NCBI GenBank assembly: GCA_964482325.1
Contig: CAYZXD010000007.1
Location: forward strand, 25,196 to 89,195
Length of the DNA stretch: 64,000 nucleotides
Reading direction: 5' to 3'
Source: CAYZJV01 sp964482325
GTDB taxonomy: Bacteria; Spirochaetota; Spirochaetia; Sphaerochaetales; Sphaerochaetaceae
Below are positions 7,643 through 16,857 of this stretch, piece by piece. Below the pieces are notes generated by a model. The model searched no databases. It was given only the letters and a program-made list of their open reading frames with translations, and was not told the origin of the DNA. The position numbers and the translations under genes were made by a program. Position 1 is the stretch's first letter. Every line of letters begins with the position of its first letter.

Positions 7643-9334
7643 TTAATGGCACTCCTGATGAAATTCACTGCCACCGATAAATTCTCTCAAAAGCGAATCG
7701 CTGGGAACAAGGTCTGCAGGAATCGGATAGACATTCTCGAGAAAGCTTAACAATCTTCGCGCCGTGGGGTACGCTTCGCGTGCCTCAGGCTTTACGGTCT
7801 TGAGCAGTGGTTCCACATAGGGTTTCAATACCGGCAGTTCATATTCCAGTGCCGAGTTGATCATGATGTCAGCCTCATTCTGGTAGGGGAAGATGTGCTG
7901 AGTCTCTCCTCGCTCCACCGACGGCCACATTTCCAATGTCATCTGTGCGGTGGTACTGCGTGTGCGATTATCCCGTACAATTCTTCTGAGAATTCTGTTG
8001 TCGGTGGTGGAAATACGATTATGATCGTCAAGGTTGAGTTGCGTGAGTGCTGAAATATAGATCTTGAATGTGGTTCTTGAGTCAACTCCAGGGATGAGCC
8101 GGGGGTTGAGTCCATGAATGCCTTCAATGACTAGAATCGTGTTGTTCTTGAGACTGATCGGTTTATTCTCATAGTATCGTTCACCATTTCCCTTGAAGGA
8201 AAATTTCGGTAAATCCACATCCTCTCCTGCATACAGCGCTTTGAGGTTTTCCTGAAAAAGATTCAGATCAAGCGCTTCTAAAATTTCCAAGTCGGGTTTG
8301 CCATCTGCATCAAGTGGTGCCTGGTCTTTTGGACGGTAATAGTTATCGAGAGATATCTGAATCGGATTAAAACCGAGCAATCGCAATTGAATTGCCAAAC
8401 GGATAGCAAAAGTTGTTTTTCCTGATGAGGATGGTCCGGCAATAAAAACTACCTTTACGGTACCTTTTTCACTGACCATATCGGCAATCTGGCTGATTCT
8501 TCGATGTTGCAGGTCCTCATTCATCCGGATGAAGGTGAAGATTTCTCTGGTGCCGCAGATGGTGTTCATGTCACCGAGACAGCTTACCTTGAGAATACTT
8601 CCCCAGATTTTATTTTCCCGGAATATGGAAAATAGTTTGGGATTATCGCGAAACGGGGCGATAGCGAGGAAATTACTCGATAAAGGATATCTGAGAAGCA
8701 TCCCCCGATCACCATACAGTCTCAGTTCCCATATGCTCATCATACCGGTATAGGGGAGTAAGGGTTCATAGGTGATGTCCATGAAATCACCGCATCGGTA
8801 GAGTTCCAGTGTTGGATCGTTTCGGTAGGATAACAGTAGTTCTGTGGCAGTATACCCCTTCTCCCTGAAGTGCGTAAGAGCATGTTGATACCCTACAGTT
8901 CCCTGATGGATACGCAAATTGGCATCTACAATATGCTGCAGTGCATCGGAAAGTTTCTGTACATCTGTTTCATCCAGAGCATACATGCCGTCAAAGGTGT
9001 AGTAGAATCCATCGCCCAATGCGTGGCCTACAATGAGACGACGTTCTGGGAAGATTTGTTCACTCGCATAGGCAAGGAGGTAACTCAGCGTGTGACGATA
9101 CATCCGTTTCCCAATATTACTGAAGAGATGGATGGGTTCGATATCAGCATCAACCATGAGCTTTGCACCGAATGAGAGGATCTCGTTATTCATGCGTAAT
9201 CCAATCACGGGATCATCTGCATAGACCGGATGGTCCGGATTGAGGTGTAAGGCTTTCACCACGGTTTCAACTCGGGTCCCCGAGGGTACTTGTATTTCCT
9301 GCTTCTCATAGGTCAGAGTAATTGTCTGTTCCAT
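7643..9334 (-). CDS. Nucleoside (uridine) kinase with TGS/ThrRS-like N-terminus
   Basis: Protein of 563 residues that fuses an N-terminal TGS-like and threonyl-tRNA-synthetase second-additional-domain-like region (about 1-190; IVGHALGDGFYY) to a C-terminal phosphoribulokinase/uridine-kinase domain. The P-loop is GPSSSGKT (300-307), followed by the SLDNYYRP and VIEGIHGLNP segments typical of uridine kinases. This fusion is found as a nucleoside kinase in spirochaetes, Thermotogae and Firmicutes; substrate is presumed uridine/cytidine. The start has AAGGTAGAATGT upstream. It begins 13 bases after the Fe-ADH-like gene and may be read from the same transcript. Confidence 0.85.
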   Translation of the reverse strand: MEQTITLTYEKQEIQVPSGTRVETVVKALHLNPDHPVYADDPVIGLRMNNEILSFGAKLMVDADIEPIHLFSNIGKRMYRHTLSYLLAYASEQIFPERRLIVGHALGDGFYYTFDGMYALDETDVQKLSDALQHIVDANLRIHQGTVGYQHALTHFREKGYTATELLLSYRNDPTLELYRCGDFMDITYEPLLPYTGMMSIWELRLYGDRGMLLRYPLSSNFLAIAPFRDNPKLFSIFRENKIWGSILKVSCLGDMNTICGTREIFTFIRMNEDLQHRRISQIADMVSEKGTVKVVFIAGPSSSGKTTFAIRLAIQLRLLGFNPIQISLDNYYRPKDQAPLDADGKPDLEILEALDLNLFQENLKALYAGEDVDLPKFSFKGNGERYYENKPISLKNNTILVIEGIHGLNPRLIPGVDSRTTFKIYISALTQLNLDDHNRISTTDNRILRRIVRDNRTRSTTAQMTLEMWPSVERGETQHIFPYQNEADIMINSALEYELPVLKPYVEPLLKTVKPEAREAYPTARRLLSFLENVYPIPADLVPSDSLLREFIGGSEFHQECH

Positions 9335-9347
9335 ACATTCTACCTTA

Positions 9348-10583
9348 TCATACTGGAGACGATGTTCCCATCCGATCTGACGGATATCCCCAGTACGCTG
9401 CTTCCAGCACCGTCAGGATGTCCTGTTCTGTCGGTAGGTGTCTGCTAGTAAGCAGATCAGTGGTACCACTGATCTGTTGCGCAAACAATTGCAGTTGCTC
9501 AGGGTGCAATAACCGTTCTTTCTTCTGTCTATCCATTATATCATATAACCTCAGCGGTAATGCAGCAGGAAGAGGTGCGTACAACTGCGCAAAGAAATCC
9601 TGAATCCAGGTGATACAATCTTCGGTACTCGGAGAGACTCCCACTAGTTTTGCGAAATGGGTAAGGATAGGTTCCTGAGTCGATAAGTTCCACCGCAAGG
9701 CATGGGGAAGCAGGATCATGATACCCTGGCCATAGGGTATATCGGCATCCTGTTCAAGCACGATTGCTGCTGCGTGGGCAAGTGATTCTCGGGAGCTTGA
9801 AGTGGCAATTCCCACGAGATGAGATGCAACAGCTATTCCCAGACGGGATTGCAGGTCATGTGGCGTATGTACCACGCGAAAGGCATGGGTCTGCAGTAAA
9901 TCAATAGCTCTCAGTGCATATATTTCACTGATTTTATGAGAGAGTACGCTAGAGATGGATTCCACTGCACGGCCAAGTATAGCGGCAACGCTGAATACTG
10001 TCTGCGTGGGGGAAACGACACGTAACAGCTTCGGATCAAGAAATACCGCTTGTGGGAATAGCGCTGTTTGCGTAAAACGAAGGGCTCGTTGTAATGCCGT
10101 TGAGTAGATGTAAGCAGTTCTGGATGCTCCGCTTCCTGAACCGATTGTAGTCGGTATTGCAATAAAGGGGATGTCATCACGTCTGACGGCAAGACAGGAA
10201 CCTTCATTACTCTCTTGTGTAGCATCAGTTCCGAGTAGGCTGAGTTTTACTGTTTTTGCCAGATCGATGACTGCTCCTCCCCCAAATGCCAGTAGGCCGT
10301 CATGTCCCTGTGTTCGGTATCGATCAACTAGGTTTGGAATTACTTCAGTGGTAATATCGACAGTAGCAATCTGAAAACTCTGATGAATATCAATGGTAAG
10401 CTGTTCAGGATCAGCAGATGTCAGCATATCACCGATTCCTGTAGATACCGCAGACTTGCTTGCTATGATCAGCGGATGGTTGCACCCGAGTGAGGAGAGC
10501 ACATCGACAAGTGAAGCGGAAACATCAGGTCCGGCATAGAGACGTACCGGGTGATGCAGCCGGTAGGTGCTTTCATTTCTCAT
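9348..10583 (-). CDS. Iron-alcohol-dehydrogenase-like protein with lost metal ligands
   Basis: Protein of 411 residues with the group III (iron-containing) alcohol dehydrogenase fold. The NAD-binding GGGAVIDLAK (101-110) and IPTTIGSGSGAS are well kept. The metal site is not. Compared with FucO-type enzymes, the Asp and His of DALTHAIE are Ala201 and Arg205, and the His of PHG is Tyr284; only the His of the middle motif (His270) remains, while the nearby catalytic His is Ile274. I infer loss of iron-dependent catalysis or a changed chemistry. It overlaps the upstream paralogue by 4 bases and sits in a four-gene minus-strand run. Confidence 0.75.
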   Translation of the reverse strand: MRNESTYRLHHPVRLYAGPDVSASLVDVLSSLGCNHPLIIASKSAVSTGIGDMLTSADPEQLTIDIHQSFQIATVDITTEVIPNLVDRYRTQGHDGLLAFGGGAVIDLAKTVKLSLLGTDATQESNEGSCLAVRRDDIPFIAIPTTIGSGSGASRTAYIYSTALQRALRFTQTALFPQAVFLDPKLLRVVSPTQTVFSVAAILGRAVESISSVLSHKISEIYALRAIDLLQTHAFRVVHTPHDLQSRLGIAVASHLVGIATSSSRESLAHAAAIVLEQDADIPYGQGIMILLPHALRWNLSTQEPILTHFAKLVGVSPSTEDCITWIQDFFAQLYAPLPAALPLRLYDIMDRQKKERLLHPEQLQLFAQQISGTTDLLTSRHLPTEQDILTVLEAAYWGYPSDRMGTSSPV

Positions 10584-11602
10584 GAGGCACCTCCACTTTC
10601 TGGGAAGAGTGACAGCAGCGGCTGTAATTCCCGGATATTACGCGGGTGTGTAAGGAGATCATGCATGTCACCGCAAAGAAGTGCAATGATACGATCAGTG
10701 CCTTGTGGATCACTGAGCGAAACCCACGTGCGTACAAATTCAATAGGATCCATACCCCCCACAGCTTGTTTGATTGTTTCGTAAATCTCCGGCTGGTTGT
10801 TCTGAAGTTGTGTACAGACGTACGGTAGAATAGCGGCTGCACTCTCATAGCTGTCCGCTAGTCCCTCGATAGCTAATCGTTGTGAAAAATCGATGATTGC
10901 TGAACTCTTCCGATTCTGCGCACACATGCCCCCGAAATAGACACAGAGGATTGCAGAAAGAAAACCGCTTTGCCTCTCAGCAGGCTCTACCATGTGATCA
11001 AGCGCTTCCTGTGCGCTGGTAAAAGCAGATTCGGCTGTACTGAGCATCAGCGGATTCGGTTGTTCTATCAACGCGGTTGTTGTCTGGAGGAGTGCAAAAC
11101 AGACACTCCTTGCGGTGTTTTTCAGGGTGGTCAGTTTTGTTAAACGACCATCAAGGACTGCAGATATCGGAATACGTGAAGCGGGATCATGACCGAGGAA
11201 CTCACTACCGGAGAGCTCTCCAAATGGGACCAATACGATAGGATGGTCTGACCCTGAAAGTGATGCAATGTGTTTTCCCTTGGTGATATCTGATTCATCA
11301 CCACAGAGGACGAATCCGTCATATCCCTCTGCCTTACAGTGCTGAGCAATCTCTATTACCTGATCTTCAGCGGTGAGTGTATCAAGCGACACGGTCTGAG
11401 TTCCCGTTCTGCCATAGAGTTGTTTCAGTATCCGTGATACTGCACGATGGTGTACCGATTTCTGAGGCAGAACCCACAACGGATATTCTATGCCGGCATC
11501 GCGCAATATCCCCCGCATTCCATCAAGAGCCCGAGATGAGCAGACAACCCAGGTGTGCAGATGAAAAGAGAACGAAGTATCATGAGCAGTTTCTGCACAC
11601 AT
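10580..11602 (-). CDS. Highly divergent Fe-ADH-like paralogue
   Basis: Protein of 340 residues that I read as a second, more degenerate member of the iron-alcohol-dehydrogenase fold. Layout matches (Rossmann-like start with VVCSSRALDGMRGIL; AEGYDGFVLCGDESD where GGGSxxD is expected; PIVLVPFGELSGSEF where IPTTxGTGSE is expected; LDGRLTKLTTLKNTA). None of the four metal ligands and none of the helical metal motifs are present. It starts 1 base into the stop of the SCP2-like gene and overlaps the next Fe-ADH-like gene by 4 bases, suggesting the two are made together, possibly as a heteromer. Function unknown; the fold call itself is moderately sure. Confidence 0.55.
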   Translation of the reverse strand: MCAETAHDTSFSFHLHTWVVCSSRALDGMRGILRDAGIEYPLWVLPQKSVHHRAVSRILKQLYGRTGTQTVSLDTLTAEDQVIEIAQHCKAEGYDGFVLCGDESDITKGKHIASLSGSDHPIVLVPFGELSGSEFLGHDPASRIPISAVLDGRLTKLTTLKNTARSVCFALLQTTTALIEQPNPLMLSTAESAFTSAQEALDHMVEPAERQSGFLSAILCVYFGGMCAQNRKSSAIIDFSQRLAIEGLADSYESAAAILPYVCTQLQNNQPEIYETIKQAVGGMDPIEFVRTWVSLSDPQGTDRIIALLCGDMHDLLTHPRNIRELQPLLSLFPESGGAS

Positions 11603-12102
11603 TAATTGTTTCTCCTTTTTCTCACGATGGTTCGCACAAGAAATTGAAACCGCCTTCGGTTATAGGAAATTGGGACTGCAATAGTTGGTGATATGGCTCT
11701 TGCCCTGCGCATTCCATACCGGTAGGGGAGGGTCAAGGAAATCAGACGGATGAGAGCCATTGTTGTGCGATTTGATCCGCAGACGATTATCGCTTCACTT
11801 CCGATTAATCGAGTGAGCGGAACTCGAGCGGAAAAAACTTGTGCCAACGTGTATGGCGCATCACAATGAAACCAGAGATCGGAAGAGGGTTCTGACTGAT
11901 CGGTAGCAAGTTTCTGAAATCCCCAAGGATGCTTAATTACGGTAAAAGCCTTGATAGCTCCTGCTGTGTACACGCTCCATGTAATAACGGTATGATCAGC
12001 AATGGTTTCAAGTATCTGGGCAATTGAGGGATCAATCTGGGCACAGACCGATATGTGGGTATGGAGGCGTTCGAGTTTCCCGATAACACGCGAACTAAAC
12101 AT
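11602..12102 (-). CDS. SCP2-like (sterol-carrier-type) small protein
   Basis: Protein of 166 residues, weakly recognised. The central stretch (SSDLWFHCDAPYTLAQVFSARVP, then LIGSEAIIVCGSNRTTMALIRL) follows the pattern of SCP2-type lipid-binding domains, where an acidic beta-strand is followed by a helix and a small G-rich strand. The C-terminus is basic (RRRFQFLVRTIVRKRR). It leads a minus-strand operon with the two Fe-ADH-like genes and is divergent from the aldehyde:ferredoxin oxidoreductase homologue. GAGGGAATGTATC precedes its ATG. No function can be assigned with confidence. Confidence 0.45.
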   Translation of the reverse strand: MFSSRVIGKLERLHTHISVCAQIDPSIAQILETIADHTVITWSVYTAGAIKAFTVIKHPWGFQKLATDQSEPSSDLWFHCDAPYTLAQVFSARVPLTRLIGSEAIIVCGSNRTTMALIRLISLTLPYRYGMRRARAISPTIAVPISYNRRRFQFLVRTIVRKRRNN

Positions 12103-12160
12103 GATACATTCCCTCTCGGTTTATTCTATCGGGAGAGAGCTGGTTCTGCAAGGTGCGTGA

Positions 12161-12189
12161 TTGACAGATATAGATGGTCTCTGTAGATT
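12161..12189 (+). promoter_or_regulatory. Putative promoter of the AOR-family operon
   Basis: TTGACA (12161-12166), 17-base spacer, TAGATT (12184-12189), 22 bases before the ATG at 12211. It lies in the divergent region shared with the SCP2-like gene. Confidence 0.5.
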
Positions 12190-12210
12190 TAAGACTGCAA
12201 GAGGGAATCA

Positions 12211-13899
12211 ATGGTAAAAACTGGGGGAACAAGACAGTACCTCGTGATTGACCTCACTGGAGAACAGTGGGAGGTAAAACTGCTTTCCGACGCTCTGCAG
12301 AGGCAGATGCTCGGTGGTGAAGCCCTTGCCTTACATTTGTGTTCAGTACATGCAACATCAGGTTCCGATGCGCCATTCTGTCTAGCTCTTGGAACGCTTG
12401 CCGGGTCTCGGATGCCCTGCACACAGACACTCTCTCTTGCTTCTATTTCACCACAAAATAATTCTGTACAAGTTGATACAGCTACTACCACGGCAGCTGA
12501 AAGTTTTGTGTCGTGTGGATGGCAGGCAATTGTCATTACCGGGGTTGCACGGAGACAGATGACCCTGCGCATCACCAGTGACTCTGTCTCTTTTACTCCC
12601 TCTGAGCGTTTGATCGGCGCAAGTACCACAGAGGCTACCCGTCTGCTTACAGAGAATCCTCACGATTCGGTGTTGAGCATCGGGCCGGCAGGTGAACGCC
12701 AAGTTCCCTCGGCTACTATCGTATGTGCTGAAAAGGCACTCGAACGCTTTGGTTTTGGAGCCGTTCTCGGTGCAAAACATATAAAAGCTCTAGTATTTTC
12801 CGCAGGAAGTTTCACGTATACCCCCTATGATACCGAATTGTTTGCCCAAACACAGGAGAAAATCCTGCAACATCTCAAGAAGTCATCGTGGGTGAAAAAG
12901 TATCAGCAGGCAGGTCCGTTAGGACTCCTTGATGTAGCACAAAAGCGAGGCTTTGCTGCTGTTGAGAACTCTACCAAGCGGACTGATCCTCGACTTTTTC
13001 ATATGAGTAGCCAAGAGTGTTCGCGAAAGTATGCGCTCGAGAAGTCTTCCTGTAATGGCTGTCTGCTCGGTTGTCAGCGACAGGTAATGCGTGCTGGAGG
13101 GAAAGATACGATCCTTCCCGATGCATATGAGATGATGGCCCTTGGTTCGCAGATAGGGAACTTTGATCCTGCGCTGGTTATGCAATGGAGGTCCCGCTGT
13201 ATCGAACTTGGGCTGCATCCGGTTTCAACAGGAATGAGTATCGGATCGCAGCTTGACGAAGACCAGTTTGGGGATACCGCAGTAATTGGTTCGCTTATTG
13301 AACAGATCAGCAGAGGAGATATTAACGCAAGAAAAGACGTGGTAATCGATGGCAGACCCATGGCCCCCATTGATCCTCGGGGAGCGTGGGGACAATCTCT
13401 GTTATGTGCCCTTGGTGAAGATACTCCTCTGGTGGTGGAAATTATCTTTGATTGGCTTAATCCTACTTCGGTGAAGGCAAAGGCGGAGTGGGTATTACTG
13501 CAGCAGCAGTATCTTGCGATACTTCGATCCATCGGTCTTTGTGATACGTTACTGACTCCGCTGTTTTTCGATGGAAAGAAACAGTTGTTCTTACGTATTT
13601 TTTCTCGCTTTCCCCGCTTTGCACAGCATCTGATATCTTTTAGCACTCTCGCTCATCTTGTTTCGAGTTATACCGGATTGCCGGTTACCGGCGAGCAGCT
13701 GCTGAATGCTGCTCGCCATACCGTACAGATGAAACACCATCTTGCCGGTGATAAAAAGGTTCCAGCTGATCTTCCGCAACGATTTATGATGGATGGTAAG
13801 AGTAATTGTAAACGACCTGCGGTAGTTCCTTGGAGGAAGCTGGTTGAGCGGTATCAGTTTATTCGTGCCATTGATGAGGCAAAACGAGAAAAGGAGTAA
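12211..13899 (+). CDS. Aldehyde:ferredoxin oxidoreductase family protein
   Basis: Tungsten-pterin enzyme family that interconverts aldehydes and carboxylic acids using ferredoxin. The 562-residue length is a little below the usual 600. The four [4Fe-4S] ligands are in place (Cys281, Cys284, Cys288 and Cys444), as are GGEALA where GGRGL is expected, GPAGERQVP and an AYEMMALGSQIGN segment holding the conserved Glu. The two pterin-binding DxxGL motifs are altered (IELGLH 331-336, RSIGLC 439-444, both without the Asp). I infer a divergent member of unknown substrate. AAGGAG, overlapping its last codons, serves the next gene. Confidence 0.8.
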   Translation: MVKTGGTRQYLVIDLTGEQWEVKLLSDALQRQMLGGEALALHLCSVHATSGSDAPFCLALGTLAGSRMPCTQTLSLASISPQNNSVQVDTATTTAAESFVSCGWQAIVITGVARRQMTLRITSDSVSFTPSERLIGASTTEATRLLTENPHDSVLSIGPAGERQVPSATIVCAEKALERFGFGAVLGAKHIKALVFSAGSFTYTPYDTELFAQTQEKILQHLKKSSWVKKYQQAGPLGLLDVAQKRGFAAVENSTKRTDPRLFHMSSQECSRKYALEKSSCNGCLLGCQRQVMRAGGKDTILPDAYEMMALGSQIGNFDPALVMQWRSRCIELGLHPVSTGMSIGSQLDEDQFGDTAVIGSLIEQISRGDINARKDVVIDGRPMAPIDPRGAWGQSLLCALGEDTPLVVEIIFDWLNPTSVKAKAEWVLLQQQYLAILRSIGLCDTLLTPLFFDGKKQLFLRIFSRFPRFAQHLISFSTLAHLVSSYTGLPVTGEQLLNAARHTVQMKHHLAGDKKVPADLPQRFMMDGKSNCKRPAVVPWRKLVERYQFIRAIDEAKREKE

Positions 13900-13904
13900 A
13901 AGCC

Positions 13905-15290
13905 GTGAACCATCGACGAGATAGAGTTCTCATCCATTCGATTCTTGTCGTTTGTGCGTTATTTATACTCATGCCGTATTCGGTAGTGCATGCTACTGAT
14001 GCATCCACAGTCACTGCTCTGATCTATAACGATAGTGTGACCCTAGGCCTTTCAGATAATCCAGATGACCTACGGTCGTTCGGCATGGAGAGCATGTACC
14101 GGCATCGTAGTGGATGGGAATTCTCTACTTCAATATTCGCGCTGACCTATCGTGATCGTTCAGAGGATGAAGACGAATCAGGACGATACGATGAATTATT
14201 TCTCCAGGGAGGTAAGTTATTTCACTTCCACTTTTCGGATAAAGATCCGCATATGCGAGTCGATCTTACTCCCTTCTTTGGACTTTCTTTAATGGGCAAT
14301 CTTGGCCTTGAAGATGTGCAGAATTTAGTACACAGGATTTTTTCCATTGAGAGCGTACATCTCGAATATGATATCAGTGAACTTGCTGTATTACCGTATG
14401 CAGGTGCGAAGGCATCATTCGTTTATACTGAACCAGCCCCCTGGTTTTCCGTATCTGATATGGTGTTTCATGCCTATGCCGAAGTATACCATTCATTCCT
14501 TTTCACCAGTAGGGTTTCTGCCGGGGTTGCCATTGGGCAAGCTACTCCAGCGGTGAGTGAAATCATGATCGGGTTGGGGTACACCTGGGCTCATGCGTAT
14601 GACGGAGGAGGCATTACTCATGAACGGGTAACGATGAGTGAAACGGGACTCACCGGATCCCTGAACGGTAATTTTGGCGTTTTTGCTTTTTCCTATACGT
14701 GGTATTTAGATCGGTTGCAGGGATATGGCGGCCTTGGATTCTCATTGGGACTCGATAGCGATGTCAGTTGGACTCGCTCCGATATTCTCCTCTCATTGGG
14801 AATGACCTTACCACGAGGAATTTTAGCCACTACGCTCAGGTATCGTCTCATCAAGGATTTCGGAATTACGGTTACCAACATGTACAAGATGGCTCCCTAT
14901 GATGATGGAGGAAGAACTCGAGAAATTCTTTCTCAGTGGGTTATCGGGGGAGACTATGAGATCAGACAGCTGGAACTCGGTTGGATGCGTCCGTTTGCCG
15001 GGCTTGGGATGGGAGTGAGACGATTTCTCATCATGAAAGATGCAGACGAGTCAACGATAGACAGTAATGGACGAGTTCGAGATTTTTCCGCAGTGAGAGT
15101 TGTCGCCGATGCCACCGTTGGCCTCCGATTCTTCCCCGAAGGGCAGATTACCTTTCAAGGGGTTGCCTATGGTGTGGAACTCTCAGGTGGCTTGCAGTAC
15201 AGTGATATGAACGGGGTGGAACATTTGATCCTTGCCGATGGATGGACACCCTATATTCGATTTCGTTTCACTGCAGGGGGTCGGTTGTAG
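13905..15290 (+). CDS. Predicted outer-membrane beta-barrel protein
   Basis: Protein of 461 residues, not recognised as a named family. A signal peptide is visible (basic start, hydrophobic segment about residues 9-28, then Ala-Thr-Asp). The rest is rich in alternating aromatic/glycine strands (for example YGGLGFSLGLDSDVSW, and a C-terminal IRFRFTAGGRL), which fits a beta-barrel. It starts at GTG 5 bases after the AOR-family stop, with AAGGAG inside the end of that gene, so the two are translationally coupled. Role unknown. Confidence 0.6.
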   Translation: MNHRRDRVLIHSILVVCALFILMPYSVVHATDASTVTALIYNDSVTLGLSDNPDDLRSFGMESMYRHRSGWEFSTSIFALTYRDRSEDEDESGRYDELFLQGGKLFHFHFSDKDPHMRVDLTPFFGLSLMGNLGLEDVQNLVHRIFSIESVHLEYDISELAVLPYAGAKASFVYTEPAPWFSVSDMVFHAYAEVYHSFLFTSRVSAGVAIGQATPAVSEIMIGLGYTWAHAYDGGGITHERVTMSETGLTGSLNGNFGVFAFSYTWYLDRLQGYGGLGFSLGLDSDVSWTRSDILLSLGMTLPRGILATTLRYRLIKDFGITVTNMYKMAPYDDGGRTREILSQWVIGGDYEIRQLELGWMRPFAGLGMGVRRFLIMKDADESTIDSNGRVRDFSAVRVVADATVGLRFFPEGQITFQGVAYGVELSGGLQYSDMNGVEHLILADGWTPYIRFRFTAGGRL

Positions 15291-15293
15291 GAC

Positions 15294-15827
15294 TTAGCGG
15301 GAGAATTGCAGGGTTTTTACGGTTTCTCCAGTGGTTAAAACCCTGATTGCTATTTCCTGTTGCGTGATGACTGCATAGGTAGGAGGAATATGATCCCGAG
15401 GTCTGGAGACTGAACCGGGATTAAGATACACTGGTTCTCCCTTTTCCTGAAAGAGCAGTGCCCGATGCGAGTGCCCGCATATGAACAGATCGTCTGCGGT
15501 GAGATCTGTGGGTAATCCCTGCTGGAAGTGGAATAGGTGACCATGGGTGATAAAGATCGTTCGGTGTGCAAATTCAATCGTACGATAGAGTGGGGGAACT
15601 GTCATACCGGCATCAGAGAAAGCCCAACTGGTATCGCAGTTACCGCGTACCATGAGCACAGGAGCCTTCGTGTGAAAGAGTGGTGTCTGCCACAGCCCGA
15701 GGCGTTCGATTCCTGCATCACCGGCAAAGATGACCTGATCTGCCGATTCAGTGGTAATACGATTCTCCACTGCTTGCAGGGCGTGTCGATCACCGTGCAA
15801 ATCGGAGAACACGAATATTTTTTCCAT
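15294..15827 (-). CDS. YfcE-type metallophosphodiesterase
   Basis: Calcineurin-like phosphodiesterase of 177 residues, in the YfcE/MJ0936 family, which hydrolyses model phosphodiesters with Mn2+. The metal-binding motifs run in order: SDLHGD (8-13), GDAG, RGNCD, ITHGH and CGHSH, ending with the typical NPGSVSRPR. It is convergent with the outer-membrane protein gene (3-base gap) and divergent from the hydrolase gene at 15925. Natural substrate unknown. Confidence 0.88.
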   Translation of the reverse strand: MEKIFVFSDLHGDRHALQAVENRITTESADQVIFAGDAGIERLGLWQTPLFHTKAPVLMVRGNCDTSWAFSDAGMTVPPLYRTIEFAHRTIFITHGHLFHFQQGLPTDLTADDLFICGHSHRALLFQEKGEPVYLNPGSVSRPRDHIPPTYAVITQQEIAIRVLTTGETVKTLQFSR

Positions 15828-15924
15828 CGCTCAACTGTAGAGAATCCCCAAAGTTCTGACAAGTACATAGAACGGCCTTGCCGCCATGATGGACCTGATT
15901 TACAATATTGATGGAGGTAAGCTT

Positions 15925-16857
15925 ATGGAGACAAACCAACTGATCTGTAGCGACAATTTCCAACTCTTTTACCGGGTGTGGATACCCGAGAACAAAAATG
16001 TCCATTCGGTCGTCCATATCTTTCACGGCATGGCGGAACACAGTGCCCGATATGATCGGTTTGCACGATATTTGAATAATCTTGGAATTGCCGTTTATGC
16101 ACAGGATCATCGTGGGCATGGTCACACTTCGAGTGATGATGATCTTGGCTGGTTTGCTCCCAAAAAAGGGTGGCAGCGGGTGATGCAGGATGGCTATGAG
16201 TTAAGCCAGCTGATTGCGCAGAATCATCCACACAGTGATCTGTTTCTCTTTGGGCATAGCATGGGATCCTTTTTAGTACGTGCTCTTATTGCCCGGCATC
16301 CTGCACGGTATACCGGAGCAGTGATTTGCGGTACAGGAGCAGGGCAGGGAATTGTGGGTATTACCGGGAAAGGTCTTGCCCGTCTGCGTTCACTGAGAAA
16401 GCATGGGAAGCGACCCGACGCGCTGCTAGACTCGTTGAGCTTTGGTGCCTTCAACAAAGCTTTTGAACCGGCAAAGACCAGTTTTGACTGGCTGAGCCGC
16501 GATGATGCTGAAGTGCAGGCATATATCGATGACCAGCTCTGCGGTTTTGTTTGTACTTCCCGATTTTTTGTTGACTTGTTAGCCGGGATATCGATGGCGA
16601 ACAGCAGGCGTCTCATGCAGAGAATACCACGGGATTTCCCGTTGTTGATCATCAGTGGATCCAATGACCCAGTCGGTAATTTTAGTAAAGGTGTGCAACA
16701 GGTATATCAGACCTATCGTGATGTGGGTATAGAAGATGTGACGTTGCAGCTTATCCATGGAGCACGGCACGAATTACTGAATGAGACTAACCGCGATGAG
16801 ATTCATACCATCATCGGGACCTGGTTGGAATCGCATAAAAGTCGGAAAAGTCGTTAA
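15925..16857 (+). CDS. Alpha/beta hydrolase, monoglyceride-lipase/lysophospholipase type
   Basis: Hydrolase of 310 residues in the serine-aminopeptidase S33/monoacylglycerol lipase family. The oxyanion region HGMAEHSARYDRFA and QDHRGHGHT, the nucleophile elbow GHSMGS, and a C-terminal ARHELLNE with the catalytic His are all present; the acid is probably in SGSNDPVG. Start chosen at 15925 because GGAGGTAAGCTT precedes it; an in-frame ATG at 15886 would add 13 residues without a ribosome site. The stop overlaps the YihY start (TAATG). Confidence 0.88.
   Translation: METNQLICSDNFQLFYRVWIPENKNVHSVVHIFHGMAEHSARYDRFARYLNNLGIAVYAQDHRGHGHTSSDDDLGWFAPKKGWQRVMQDGYELSQLIAQNHPHSDLFLFGHSMGSFLVRALIARHPARYTGAVICGTGAGQGIVGITGKGLARLRSLRKHGKRPDALLDSLSFGAFNKAFEPAKTSFDWLSRDDAEVQAYIDDQLCGFVCTSRFFVDLLAGISMANSRRLMQRIPRDFPLLIISGSNDPVGNFSKGVQQVYQTYRDVGIEDVTLQLIHGARHELLNETNRDEIHTIIGTWLESHKSRKSR

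Noticed and set aside
9348..10583. Functional iron-dependent alcohol dehydrogenase
   Set aside because: Three of four metal ligands and a catalytic His are replaced, so normal catalysis is unlikely.
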